64,000 nucleotides of DNA from Chryseobacterium sp. GVT01B (GTDB lineage Bacteria; Bacteroidota; Bacteroidia; Flavobacteriales; Weeksellaceae). Location of the stretch: positions 496,001-560,000 of the forward strand of contig NZ_JAHXYI010000003.1 in assembly GCF_019970045.1 (NCBI RefSeq). The letters run 5' to 3'. The stretch's first letter is position 1, and every line of letters starts with the position of its first letter. Positions 26,513-34,349 of this stretch are shown one piece after another. The translations under genes were made by a program, and so were the position numbers. The notes under the pieces are model-generated. The model was not told the origin of the DNA. It saw nothing but the letters and a program-made list of their open reading frames with translations, and ran no database searches.

Positions 26513-27433
26513 TTAATTAAAGGAAGCGCGAAACTCCAGCGGAGATAATTTTGTTTTTATCTTAAAGAGCTTATTGAAAGACTGTGGGTGTTCGAACCCC
26601 AATTCATAAGCGATTTCAGCAACAGAAAGTTCAGTAGTGGATAATTTTTCTTTCGCATGTTCGATGATCTTGTCCTGAATATGTTGCTGTGTACTCTTTC
26701 CTGTGAGATGCTTTAACAGACCACTAAGATAACTGGGAGATACATTCAATTCCTGTGCTATCAATTTCACCGTAGGCAGACCCTTTTTAACTAGGTTATC
26801 ATTTTTAAAATAAACGATCAAGAAGTCCTCCATTTTTTCCAGGAGTCTATGATTGTTTATTTTTCTCGTAATAAACTGCCTTTGATAAAATCTTTCAGAA
26901 TAATTCAATAGTGTCTCCAACTGTGAAATAATAATATTCTGGCTAAAATTATCGATGTTGGAATGGTATTCCTGCTGAATATTTTTGATAATATTTACTA
27001 CGATATCTTCTTCTTTTTCAGAAAGAAATAATGCCTCATGCATAGAATATTGAAAAAAATCATATTTCTTGATGTTTTTGGACAGAAAGGTATTCCACAG
27101 GAAATCAGGGTGTACAAGAAGTATCCAACCCGAATGATCAGTAATATTTCTTTTCTCTTTCTCAATTCTGAAAACTTGGTTTGGAGCCATGAAAAACATA
27201 ATCCCTTCGTCAAAGTCAAAAGATTGCTGTCCGTAGATCATTTTTACGCCAAGATCACGTTTGATGGTGATCGAATAAAAATCAAGTATCACAGGCTGCT
27301 CCGGCTGTGAAAGAGAGTGATTGATATCCCGGTAGTCAATGACACTGAGTAATGGATTTTCCGGCTTAGGAAGTTCCCAGAACTTATGAAATTCAGATAT
27401 TGTTGTTAACCGTATCGGGGCTTTTATTTCCAT
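26513..27433 (-). CDS. AraC-family transcriptional regulator (paralogue 2)
   Basis: The protein has 306 residues, the same length and layout as the regulators at 13594 and 31397, with nearly identical HTH segments (TTELSVAEIAYELGFEHPQS). The ligand domain keeps the GIMFFMAPNQVFRIE and LLVHPDFLWNTFLSKNIKKYDFF blocks. It is followed on the far side of a strong terminator by an aldo/keto reductase and an NmrA-type gene. A TAAATTTG box lies about 20 bp before the start. Confidence 0.93.
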   Translation of the reverse strand: MEIKAPIRLTTISEFHKFWELPKPENPLLSVIDYRDINHSLSQPEQPVILDFYSITIKRDLGVKMIYGQQSFDFDEGIMFFMAPNQVFRIEKEKRNITDHSGWILLVHPDFLWNTFLSKNIKKYDFFQYSMHEALFLSEKEEDIVVNIIKNIQQEYHSNIDNFSQNIIISQLETLLNYSERFYQRQFITRKINNHRLLEKMEDFLIVYFKNDNLVKKGLPTVKLIAQELNVSPSYLSGLLKHLTGKSTQQHIQDKIIEHAKEKLSTTELSVAEIAYELGFEHPQSFNKLFKIKTKLSPLEFRASFN

Positions 27434-27619
27434 GATTTGACTTAAATTAATAATACAAATTTATAAATAAACTCAGCCTGAACAGTAGCCATATCAACTT
27501 TTTATGTAGCTATATATACGCTAGATATGATAAAAAAAGTATAGATTATTGTCTAACAGAATGACCTCCTATATACAGACTCTGGCAGTAACGGTGAGCC
27601 GGTTCTGTTTTCGGGCATA

Positions 27620-27652
27620 AAATAGTCCGATTATATTTTAATCGGACTATTT
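27620..27652 (-). terminator. Strong terminator after the AKR gene
   Basis: Thirteen-base perfect arms (AAATAGTCCGATT and AATCGGACTATTT) enclose a 7-nt loop, 99 nt past the stop of the aldo/keto reductase gene and before the AraC gene. Confidence 0.75.
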
Positions 27653-27750
27653 AGTGTAAGACAATTTACTTTTTGTAAACTATACATTCTATTGAGAGGA
27701 CAGCAGTTTGCTTGACTAAAAACTGATTGCAGCCATTTTTCACCCTATAA

Positions 27751-28734
27751 TTAATGGTTGAATAATCCATTTTCGGCTAAATTCATAATCGGCATATAGT
27801 CGCTTTTTGCATTATTTTTAGGGATAATATTTTCAATACGATCCAAATCTTCTTGTGTTAAGGTAAGTTCTAGTGCTTTTAAAGCATTTTGTACCTGCTC
27901 CGGTGTTCTTGAACCTACCAGCGCCATGATGTCGTTTCCTTGAGCTAATACCCATGCAATAGCCAACTGCGATAGTGTCGCTCCCTTATCCTTGGCAATT
28001 TCTTCCAATGCATCGTTTAGAGAAAGGTTCTGATTAAAATTCTCAAGAGTGTTATCTGAAACCATATGCTTGATCTGTGCGAGTTTAGAATCTGGATTAG
28101 AACCACCGATTACACCGGATAATAGTACTCCAAAGCCTACAACACCAATTCCTAATTCTCTTGCGGTCGGTAAAAGTTCGTCCTCAATCTTTCTGCCCAT
28201 TAGCGAGTAGGTTACTTCAACAAGACTTATCGGATGAATTGCATTGGCCCTTCTTAACGTTGCCGCATCAACTTCTGAAATACCTATGGTTCGCACAAAG
28301 CCTTTTTCAACCAATCTTGACACTGCTCCAATGGTATCTTCAACGGGAACATGAGGGTTTATACGACAAGGCTCGTAAAGGTCAACATACTCTAATCCAA
28401 GTCTTTTCAATGAATAGGTAAGGTAGGTTTCGATCAGTTCCGGGCGGGAGTCGATACCATACATACCACCATCCACCTTCAGCATTCCTCCAAATTTTAC
28501 TGATACGAATGCATCTTCTCTCTTACGACCTTTCAAAGCTTCACCCACAAGAATTTCACTAAGCCCTGCATCATAAAAATCGCCTGTATTAATAAAATTG
28601 ATGCCAGCATCCAGCGCTGCATGTATTGCACTTATTCCTTGATCCTTATTGGCAGCCATACGCATAGTACCGAGCCCCAGTTGAGAAATTTTGGTATCAG
28701 TGATACTGTTTCCGGGAATATTTAGATGTTTCAT
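27751..28734 (-). CDS. Aldo/keto reductase
   Basis: The protein has 327 residues with a TIM-barrel AKR layout. It begins ISQLGLGTMRMA. The catalytic Asp/Tyr are in GINFINTGDFYDAGLSEILVG, the Lys in FVSVKFGG, and the His position in LEYVDLYEPCRINP is altered (usually YQxHR). The NADPH-binding tail includes ALVGSRTPEQVQNAL. It reduces aldehydes or ketones in the cytoplasm. It lies 11 nt downstream of the NmrA-family gene, so the two form an operon. Confidence 0.92.
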   Translation of the reverse strand: MKHLNIPGNSITDTKISQLGLGTMRMAANKDQGISAIHAALDAGINFINTGDFYDAGLSEILVGEALKGRKREDAFVSVKFGGMLKVDGGMYGIDSRPELIETYLTYSLKRLGLEYVDLYEPCRINPHVPVEDTIGAVSRLVEKGFVRTIGISEVDAATLRRANAIHPISLVEVTYSLMGRKIEDELLPTARELGIGVVGFGVLLSGVIGGSNPDSKLAQIKHMVSDNTLENFNQNLSLNDALEEIAKDKGATLSQLAIAWVLAQGNDIMALVGSRTPEQVQNALKALELTLTQEDLDRIENIIPKNNAKSDYMPIMNLAENGLFNH

Positions 28735-28745
28735 ATGTAATTGTT

Positions 28746-29645
28746 TTAAGAGTTTTGATATACTTTTGTAAAATCTTTGATAAAGTCTTCAATTTTCACT
28801 TTACCATAGGTAATTTTGTCTTTATTGTTAATTAAGTCTTCATATAGACTACCACTGTCTTTTGCCTGGTTTAGTCTTGCAAACCCGTTGGCGGCCTGAG
28901 GGCTCATACCTTTTTCTTTGTAAGACTCTTCTAATGTATCATGAGCTATTTTTATCCATTGAATTTCCTTGCCAATAGCTTCACCTAATACTCTTGTCAG
29001 TTTCTCACTGTTTAGTTCATCACTGACAATGTATCGCACTTCCCGCCCGGCAGCTAATGAAACCAATTCCTCAGCAGCAACAGCAGCAATATCTAGAGGT
29101 GAAACCCAAGGTTCGGGGGTTTCAGCATGGTAACTGGTGATTATGGCATCATATTCCTTAATCATGGGTATAAATGACAGTATGTTAGAATAAAAAGAAA
29201 CAGGACGAAGGGTCTTGACAGAAATCTCTTCCGGTAATTTTTTAATTGCCTGCTCCGCATAAAAGTGAAAGGCCAGCATACCATTTCCTGTAGCGGAGTG
29301 GCCTCCAATACTGCTTAAATGAACAACCCTCTTTAATCCTGAATCCATAACAGCCTTAATATACCGGTTGCAAATTTTTTCATAATTCTTTAGCAGATCT
29401 ACGGAGGGATCGAACATATTGACAGTAGGTTCCATAAGATATGCTGCATCTGCCCCGGCAAATGTTTTTGATAAAAAATTAATGTCTTCTATACTTCCGA
29501 TGGCTGCTATTGCACCTAATAATTCTATTTCTTCCTTTTTTGCCGGCTGGCTGCTTATAACAGTCACTTCATGACCTGCTGTAATCAATTGTTCTGCAAG
29601 TGGCTTGCTTATAGGTCCTACCGAACCCGTTAATACGATTTTCAT
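28746..29645 (-). CDS. NmrA-like NAD(P)-binding oxidoreductase (second copy)
   Basis: The protein has 299 residues starting MKIVLTGSVGPISKPLAEQL. It is a clear paralogue of 12497-13408: shared blocks include HEVTVISS, VHLSSIGGHS, ESWVSPLDIA/EPWVSPLDIA and GREVRYIVSDE. The function is probably quinone or aldehyde reduction. It is the first gene of a two-gene operon with the aldo/keto reductase. Confidence 0.88.
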   Translation of the reverse strand: MKIVLTGSVGPISKPLAEQLITAGHEVTVISSQPAKKEEIELLGAIAAIGSIEDINFLSKTFAGADAAYLMEPTVNMFDPSVDLLKNYEKICNRYIKAVMDSGLKRVVHLSSIGGHSATGNGMLAFHFYAEQAIKKLPEEISVKTLRPVSFYSNILSFIPMIKEYDAIITSYHAETPEPWVSPLDIAAVAAEELVSLAAGREVRYIVSDELNSEKLTRVLGEAIGKEIQWIKIAHDTLEESYKEKGMSPQAANGFARLNQAKDSGSLYEDLINNKDKITYGKVKIEDFIKDFTKVYQNS

Positions 29646-30100
29646 TTAATAAGGTTTTTTTATATGTTAGATAAGAGTTCATTTTATATTGACCAATGTA
29701 CTGAACACCAATATCATTGTTGGTACATAGTGAAAAAAATGGTGTGATCTGAATTGATCTAAAATACATGATACTTTTAAAATTTTACTTCCCATTCTTT
29801 GTATATATGAATTAAGTTATTGTATAATTTTACAGCCACAAAATTGCTATATTGTCCGGTTATAAATGTATCTCAATCGACTTTAGTTGTATCTTAATCT
29901 GAAGCGAATATCATAATTTTTTAGCCACTATGAGAGATTTGCAACAGACATTTTGTTTACATTTTAAGGTTGTACTTTTCTATTTTGTCTGTTGCAAAGT
30001 TGCGCCTATTACTTACTGCTGAAAATGGATGTTTTTAATGATATGATGGATGTTTTTTGATTTAGATAAAATGAAGAATGGCTTCTTCTTTATCAGGGAA
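29646..30100. other. Non-coding DNA upstream of the tRNA-like scar
   Basis: AT-rich, with no ORF that resembles a gene. It contains the promoter of the NmrA/AKR operon on the minus strand. No clear hairpins are seen. Confidence 0.45.
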
Positions 30101-30139
30101 TAGCTCAATGGCCACCTGATTATGAGTCAGGTGCTCTAA
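30101..30139. other. tRNA-like D-arm and anticodon-arm fragment with inverted core
   Basis: TAGCTCAATGG (plus strand) looks like the 5' half of a tRNA D arm. It is followed by a 7-bp stem and 7-nt loop (CACCTGA, TTATGAG, TCAGGTG) at 30113-30133. Read on the minus strand the loop is CTCATAA, exactly an elongator tRNA-Met anticodon loop, preceded by AGAGC as in a D arm. The arm thus appears flipped relative to its 5' part. There is no acceptor stem, so it is not a functional tRNA. Confidence 0.5.
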
Positions 30140-30197
30140 GAAAAGTATATGTTTTTTATGAAAGAGCTGCAATACTACAAAATATTTATGATCTATC

Positions 30198-30224
30198 GAG
30201 GGTTCGAGTCCCTTCTTCTCTGCA
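30198..30224 (+). pseudogene. tRNA 3' half (T arm plus acceptor strand), fragment 1
   Basis: The T stem is GAGGG/CCCTT with loop TTCGAGT, followed by seven acceptor bases CTTCTCT, discriminator G and CA. The geometry is exactly that of a tRNA 3' end, but the 5' acceptor partner AGAGAAG is missing upstream. Such 3' halves are typical scars of integrase-mediated insertion into tRNA genes. Confidence 0.55.
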
Positions 30225-30233
30225 AAACTAGAC

Positions 30234-30260
30234 GAGGGGGCGATTCCCTCCAACTCCACA
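30234..30260 (+). pseudogene. tRNA (or tmRNA) 3' half, fragment 2
   Basis: The T stem is GAGGG/CCCTC with loop GGCGATT, followed by CAACTCC, A and CA. The 5' partner GGAGTTG is absent. It lies 10 bp after fragment 1. It is a second 3' half with a different acceptor sequence, suggesting two separate integration or recombination events. The CGATTCCC wording also resembles tmRNA 3' ends. Confidence 0.5.
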
Positions 30261-30298
30261 AAAAGAGTATTAGAGGGTTTTTACTGCCTGTTTTTTTA

Positions 30299-30392
30299 TG
30301 TCTTGAGGTCTGTAAATAAATTCCTCAACCTCCGTTTGTCTGGCATTGGCAAAGCCTTTATGTGTACTTGTTTTGATATAGTCACAGTCTAG
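30299..30392 (-). pseudogene. C-terminal fragment of a GNAT acetyltransferase gene
   Basis: On the minus strand one frame reads CDYIKTSTHKGFANARQTEVEEFIYRPQD, in two parts CDYIKTSTHKGFANARQT and EVEEFIYRP, close to the C-terminus of the intact GNAT at 32342-32830 (CGFVKVGTDKGFANARQT, EIEEFIYRL). Everything upstream of this end is missing. The fragment and the intact gene lie in the same orientation on either side of the SDR/AraC pair. Confidence 0.75.
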
Positions 30393-30504
30393 GTTTTGTT
30401 TCAGCTTAAAGATCCTCAATTCGCCTACAAAGGTCTGCGATTAGACTACAATTTCAGGAGACAGGCTTTATAATTTTGCTTTATCAAAAAAACATTTTAA
30501 AATT

Positions 30505-31335
30505 ATGATACAGCAAAATAGAATCTGGTTTATAACCGGAGCATCAAGAGGTTTCGGACGCATCTGGACTGAGGCAGCGTTGGAACGTGGTGACAAAGTG
30601 GTGGCTACCGCAAGAAAACTGGAAAGCATTGCCGATTTTAAGGAGAAATACGGTGATAACGTACTTACTTTAGCATTGGATGTTACCCAGCCTGAGCAGG
30701 TAAAAGAAGCCGTACATAAGGCTCACCAGCATTTCGGGAAGCTGGATATCGTACTGAACAATGCCGGATATTCGCTGGTAGGAACTATTGAAGAGGCAGG
30801 TGCAGATGAAATCCGTTCTTTATATGAAACCAATATTCTGGGCCCTGTAAGTGTCATTCAGGCGGTACTGCCAATCATGAGAGAGCAGGGATACGGGCAT
30901 ATTCTGGGGACATCAAGTAATCTCGGACACGTTACATTGCCAGTGATTGGGTATTACAGTTCTTCCAAATGGGCTTTTGAAGCCATCCATGAGAGTCTTG
31001 CGGAAGAGATCAAACAATTCGGGATCAAAGTGACGATTATAGAACCGGGAGCGTATGCCACGGAATTTGGAAGTCAGGACTCACTGAAATTTTCTCAGAA
31101 CATGGAGGTGTACAATGACTTTAAGACAGAATTTATAAAGACCATTCAGTCTTATGAGAAGGGAGACCCTACAGCGACGCCAGAAGCGCTCTTCAAAATG
31201 GTAGATTCTGAAAATCCGCCCTTGCGTTTCCATCTGGGAAGTCATAACCTTCCTTTGGTGAAGTCTGTATATGCAGAAAGAATCAATCTCTGGGAAGCGT
31301 GGGATGAAGTTTCCAGCGCAGCACAGGGATCGTAA
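30505..31335 (+). CDS. Short-chain dehydrogenase/reductase
   Basis: The protein has 276 residues with all classical SDR motifs: TGASRGFGR cofactor loop (residues 12-20), NNAG (about 88-91), the catalytic Ser in LGTSSNLGH and YYSSSKWAFE with Tyr-x-x-x-Lys. It is NADP-preferring by its TGASRGFGR/TARK wording. The likely substrate is a ketone or aldehyde. It is followed by a terminator and an AraC-family gene. Confidence 0.94.
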   Translation: MIQQNRIWFITGASRGFGRIWTEAALERGDKVVATARKLESIADFKEKYGDNVLTLALDVTQPEQVKEAVHKAHQHFGKLDIVLNNAGYSLVGTIEEAGADEIRSLYETNILGPVSVIQAVLPIMREQGYGHILGTSSNLGHVTLPVIGYYSSSKWAFEAIHESLAEEIKQFGIKVTIIEPGAYATEFGSQDSLKFSQNMEVYNDFKTEFIKTIQSYEKGDPTATPEALFKMVDSENPPLRFHLGSHNLPLVKSVYAERINLWEAWDEVSSAAQGS

Positions 31336-31347
31336 TAAACAGTAACA

Positions 31348-31376
31348 GCCGGTTATAAAATTATAGCCGGTTTTTC
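31348..31376 (+). terminator. Terminator between the SDR and AraC genes
   Basis: The stem is CCGGTTATA with TATAGCCGG (one G-T pair), a 4-nt loop, then TTTTT. It lies 13 nt after the SDR stop. The AraC gene starts only 20 bp later and so needs its own promoter or read-through. Confidence 0.75.
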
Positions 31377-31396
31377 GTACCTTTAAAATACCATTT

Positions 31397-32317
31397 ATGA
31401 AAAAGACAGATCAAACTCCGTTCAAATTTGAATCGTTATCAGAAGCCAGCCGGTTTTTCGGACTGCCAACACCCAAGCATCCTCTCATTAGCTTAATGAA
31501 TGGGGCGCACAATCTGGTGGCAACAGATAAATTGTCTCAAAAACATGTGTTGAGTTTCTATAAAATATCTTATAAACCGAAACTGGACGGCAGGATAGAA
31601 TACGGACAGGGCTACTACGATTTTAATGAAGGCGGACTGCTCTTTGCAGCACCCGGCCAGGTGATAGGAGGGAACGGAAACAGTGATACGGTCTGTTCAC
31701 AATATTCTCTGCTCATACATCCTGACTTCTTTCTGGGATATCCCATCGCCAGGAAGATAAAGCAATATGGTTTTTTCTCCTATTCTACGAAAGAAACCCT
31801 GCACCTTTCTGAAGAAGAGAAAAATACGGTACTTTCTATCTTTAATTTTATTGAATCTGAACTCAACAGCCGTATTGACGACTTCAGCCATGATGTGATG
31901 ATCTCCCAGATAGAGCTGCTCCTGAACTATGCCAACCGTTTTTATAAGCGCCAGTTTATTACGCGTAAAGCTACCAGCAGCAGCCTTCTGCAAAAATTTG
32001 AAGATTTGCTGGATGGATATTTTAAAGATGAAATGTCTCTTAATAAAGGAATACCTACAGTAAGTTATTTTGCAGAAAACCTCCATCTTTCACCCAGTTA
32101 TTTAAGTGATATGCTGCGTTCCTTAACGGGGCAGAGTACCCAGCAGCATATTCATGACAAACTGATCAGCCAGGCCAAAGAAATGCTTTCCACCACCAGC
32201 CTGTCTGTAAGTGAAGTGGCGTATGCACTGGGGTTTGAGCATTCCCAGTCGTTCAGTAATTTATTTAAAACAAAAACCAAGCTTTCTCCTTTGGAGTTCA
32301 GGAAGTCTTTCAATTAA
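31397..32317 (+). CDS. AraC-family transcriptional regulator (paralogue 3)
   Basis: The protein has 306 residues, the third member of the set with 13594-14514 and 26513-27433. It keeps LLIHPDFFLGYPIARKIKQYGFF in the ligand domain and LSVSEVAYALGFEHSQSFSNLF in the second HTH. It likely regulates the SDR gene immediately upstream. Confidence 0.93.
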   Translation: MKKTDQTPFKFESLSEASRFFGLPTPKHPLISLMNGAHNLVATDKLSQKHVLSFYKISYKPKLDGRIEYGQGYYDFNEGGLLFAAPGQVIGGNGNSDTVCSQYSLLIHPDFFLGYPIARKIKQYGFFSYSTKETLHLSEEEKNTVLSIFNFIESELNSRIDDFSHDVMISQIELLLNYANRFYKRQFITRKATSSSLLQKFEDLLDGYFKDEMSLNKGIPTVSYFAENLHLSPSYLSDMLRSLTGQSTQQHIHDKLISQAKEMLSTTSLSVSEVAYALGFEHSQSFSNLFKTKTKLSPLEFRKSFN

Positions 32318-32341
32318 TCTTTTCGATACATGGGGGCCGCA

Positions 32342-32830
32342 TTAACGGTCAAGTCTGTAAATAAATTCTTCGATCTCTGTTTGTCTGGCATTGGCAAAGC
32401 CTTTATCTGTGCCTACTTTTACAAAGCCACAGTTTTCCAGCACCTTTTGTGAACCCAGATTGTCAAAAGCTACCCGTCCGAAAATAGGTCTGGTGGTTTC
32501 AAGAGTGAGAAAATCTTTCAATGCTGTTGTGGCGACACCTTTTCCCCAGAAAGGTTTATCAATCCAATAGGTGATTTCTGCATCCCCTTCCATGATAAAC
32601 CTGGCAATGCTTCCGGCGATCTCATTATCTGCGATAATCGTCTGATTGTTGATGGTAGGATCAGCCAGCAATTTTGTGAACTTCGCCAGATAAGCTTCTT
32701 TATCGGTGGAATCTTTTGACATAAAGGCTGCCAGATGCCTGGCTTCAGGTTCAAGCTGAAATTCAAAAAGAATATCCAGATCCGCTATTGTGGTTGGTCT
32801 GAGTTGTATTTCATAACTACTGTTTTTCAT
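32342..32830 (-). CDS. GNAT-family N-acetyltransferase (RimJ/RimL-like)
   Basis: The protein has 162 residues. The acetyl-CoA-binding segment is IDKPFWGKGVATTALKDFL, a variant of the R/Q-x-x-G-x-G/A motif A, followed by FDNLGSQKVLENCGFVKVG, which is typical of the RimJ/RimL branch. The substrate is unknown. It is convergent with the AraC gene, 24 bp away, without an obvious terminator. Its 3' end is duplicated at 30299-30392. Confidence 0.9.
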   Translation of the reverse strand: MKNSSYEIQLRPTTIADLDILFEFQLEPEARHLAAFMSKDSTDKEAYLAKFTKLLADPTINNQTIIADNEIAGSIARFIMEGDAEITYWIDKPFWGKGVATTALKDFLTLETTRPIFGRVAFDNLGSQKVLENCGFVKVGTDKGFANARQTEIEEFIYRLDR

Positions 32831-32951
32831 GTTAATAGGTGTGTTGGTTGATCTTCAAATATAATTAAATATTTGGATCAAAAGTAATGGCCTAACGATG
32901 CAAAGTCTCATGACTTTGAGCTTATCGATAACAAGTTTCTAAACCAATTTA

Positions 32952-33119
32952 TTATATTTTTAAAAAATATAAATGAAGATTTTCTAATCTATCTATTTCT
33001 TTATTTAATTCATTAAGCAATTCAAATTGCTTGTTAATATACTCTTGGAAATTAATGGCTTTATCATCATGAAGTTTTTTATTTTCTAGATGAGCTTTTC
33101 TGATTTCTTTGTGTGTCAT
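32952..33119 (-). CDS. Small coiled-coil protein, unknown function
   Basis: A 55-codon ORF starts MTHKEIRKAHLENKKLHDDK and ends with a Leu-rich heptad region (FELLNELNKEIDRLENLHL), predicted as a short coiled coil. Composition is charged, Lys/Glu-rich and free of stop-like bias, so it looks like a real gene despite its size. The start follows an A-rich segment. Neighbours are other short orphan genes of the accessory island. Confidence 0.55.
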   Translation of the reverse strand: MTHKEIRKAHLENKKLHDDKAINFQEYINKQFELLNELNKEIDRLENLHLYFLKI

Positions 33120-33187
33120 GGATTTTATAGTATTATTATTTTTTCAATAGAGCCATAGCTGCAATTAAATATGGTTGAAGTAAAAGC

Positions 33188-33214
33188 AAGAATCCCAGCA
33201 ATGCTGGGACTCTT
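33188..33214 (-). terminator. Terminator of the small Pro/Lys-rich gene
   Basis: The stem is AAGAATCCCAGCA with its imperfect complement TGCTGGGACTCTT, and the minus strand continues GCTTTTA. It starts 3 nt past the stop of the 33217-33363 ORF. Confidence 0.75.
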
Positions 33215-33216
33215 GT

Positions 33217-33363
33217 TTATTTTGAATCTCCAGGCTTGTGCTTGTGAGGCTTTAACTCCGGATGCTTTGGTTTCGTTTCCGGTGTTACCCTTCTTCTTCT
33301 GTCTGGGGTTCCGTCAGATTTGTCAGGTTTTGGGCCTGGTTTAATTGCTTTTATTGTTTCCAT
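33217..33363 (-). CDS. Small Pro/Lys/Arg-rich peptide, unknown function
   Basis: From the ATG at 33363 the ORF has 48 codons (METIKAIKPGPKPDKSDG, then a GTPDRRRRVTPETKPKH region and a KPHKHKPGDSK tail). It has no hydrophobic segment and is likely disordered and very basic. Similar short proline-rich basic peptides occur in Chryseobacterium annotations. A dedicated terminator directly after the stop supports real transcription. An upstream in-frame ATG at 33402 is less likely. Confidence 0.55.
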   Translation of the reverse strand: METIKAIKPGPKPDKSDGTPDRRRRVTPETKPKHPELKPHKHKPGDSK

Positions 33364-33412
33364 AATAAATTTATTTAACAGATGAAATTTATCACGATTC
33401 AATGGTTTTACA

Positions 33413-33428
33413 TTACGGTTTTCCGTTA
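33413..33428. promoter_or_regulatory. Short palindrome TTACGG-TTTT-CCGTTA
   Basis: Six-base arms with one mismatch lie 50 bp upstream of the small Pro/Lys-rich gene. Nearly the same hairpin (TTACGG-CTTT-CCGTAA), with the same CAT prefix, is at 40908-40923 upstream of the methyltransferase operon. Confidence 0.35.
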
Positions 33429-33472
33429 CGAATGTATAATTATCTCCTATATTTTTGTGCTAAAAAATTTTT

Positions 33473-34291
33473 ATGTTACTAAATTTAATTACTATCTCAT
33501 TTGGTGTTGGAGAGTTTTTTTCAACAGTATTCTTAATGTTAATTATTTTATCATTCTGTGCATATCTCTACAGAATTTCTAAAAAGTATCAGAAATCTAA
33601 ATATGCAATTTCATCTCTTGCAATCATGTTGGCATTACATTTAGTGGTTTTCCCGTTTTTATATACTTTAATGCTTAAAAGTAACCCAAATAGCTTTGAA
33701 TTTAAAACAGCTATTCATGATAATCAAAAACAGGTAGTGATGAATGAGTGGATTGATGATTCTAAAGATATTCCATCCCAAATAAAATATCTTGAAAATA
33801 TCAAGTTGTCAAATTATACAATCTTAAACAAGTCGTTAAAAGAATTGGAGCAATTAACTTTTACAGAGGGCTATATATTACATTCAGATTTTGATTTTAA
33901 TATTCCTGGAAAAGATTATATGGCAACAATTTATATATTTGATAAGAAGGGTGTTTTAAAAAAGAAATTTAGGAAGACTGGTGGTCAAAGCGAATTAGAT
34001 TCTATGAAATTTGGAAGTGTAATCACTCATGATATTAATTATTTAAAAAATGAACTCCATTACTACAAAGTTAAAAAAGTTGAATTAGATAAAAACAATT
34101 TTTGGACTTATACAACATTACTTCCTTATAGTGCATCTTCTTTATTTACAGGAAATATGTCTCCATTGACACCAACAGCTAATATATTTTATACGATTCA
34201 TTATATCATAATCTATTGTATTGGTATAGGTGTTTTTCTTCATTTTCTAATTAGAAATCTGGAATTAATTATTAGAAACCGAAAATCTTAA
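33473..34291 (+). CDS. Membrane protein of unknown function
   Basis: The protein has 272 residues. Two transmembrane helices lie in residues 1-70, a soluble domain of about 160 residues follows, and one transmembrane helix (IFYTIHYIIIYCIGIGVFLHFLI) lies at the C-terminus before a basic tail. The middle domain begins FEFKTAIHDNQKQVVMNEWI and contains a strand-rich section (YMATIYIFDKKGVLKKKF). I recognise no family. The gene is AT-rich like its neighbours and is followed by the 22-bp repeat array. Confidence 0.7.
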   Translation: MLLNLITISFGVGEFFSTVFLMLIILSFCAYLYRISKKYQKSKYAISSLAIMLALHLVVFPFLYTLMLKSNPNSFEFKTAIHDNQKQVVMNEWIDDSKDIPSQIKYLENIKLSNYTILNKSLKELEQLTFTEGYILHSDFDFNIPGKDYMATIYIFDKKGVLKKKFRKTGGQSELDSMKFGSVITHDINYLKNELHYYKVKKVELDKNNFWTYTTLLPYSASSLFTGNMSPLTPTANIFYTIHYIIIYCIGIGVFLHFLIRNLELIIRNRKS

Positions 34292-34349
34292 CCTCAACTA
34301 TAATGTTGAATAACTTTGCAGAAGGATAGCCACAAATAAGCTTTATCCC

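Noticed and set aside
30062..30259. 65-codon minus-strand frame across the tRNA-like scar
   Set aside because: Its codons coincide with T-arm and anticodon-arm fragments on the other strand, so it is a shadow rather than a gene.
30101..30260. An intact tRNA-Met or tmRNA gene
   Set aside because: Acceptor 5' strands are absent and the arms are in conflicting orientations; no cloverleaf can be drawn.
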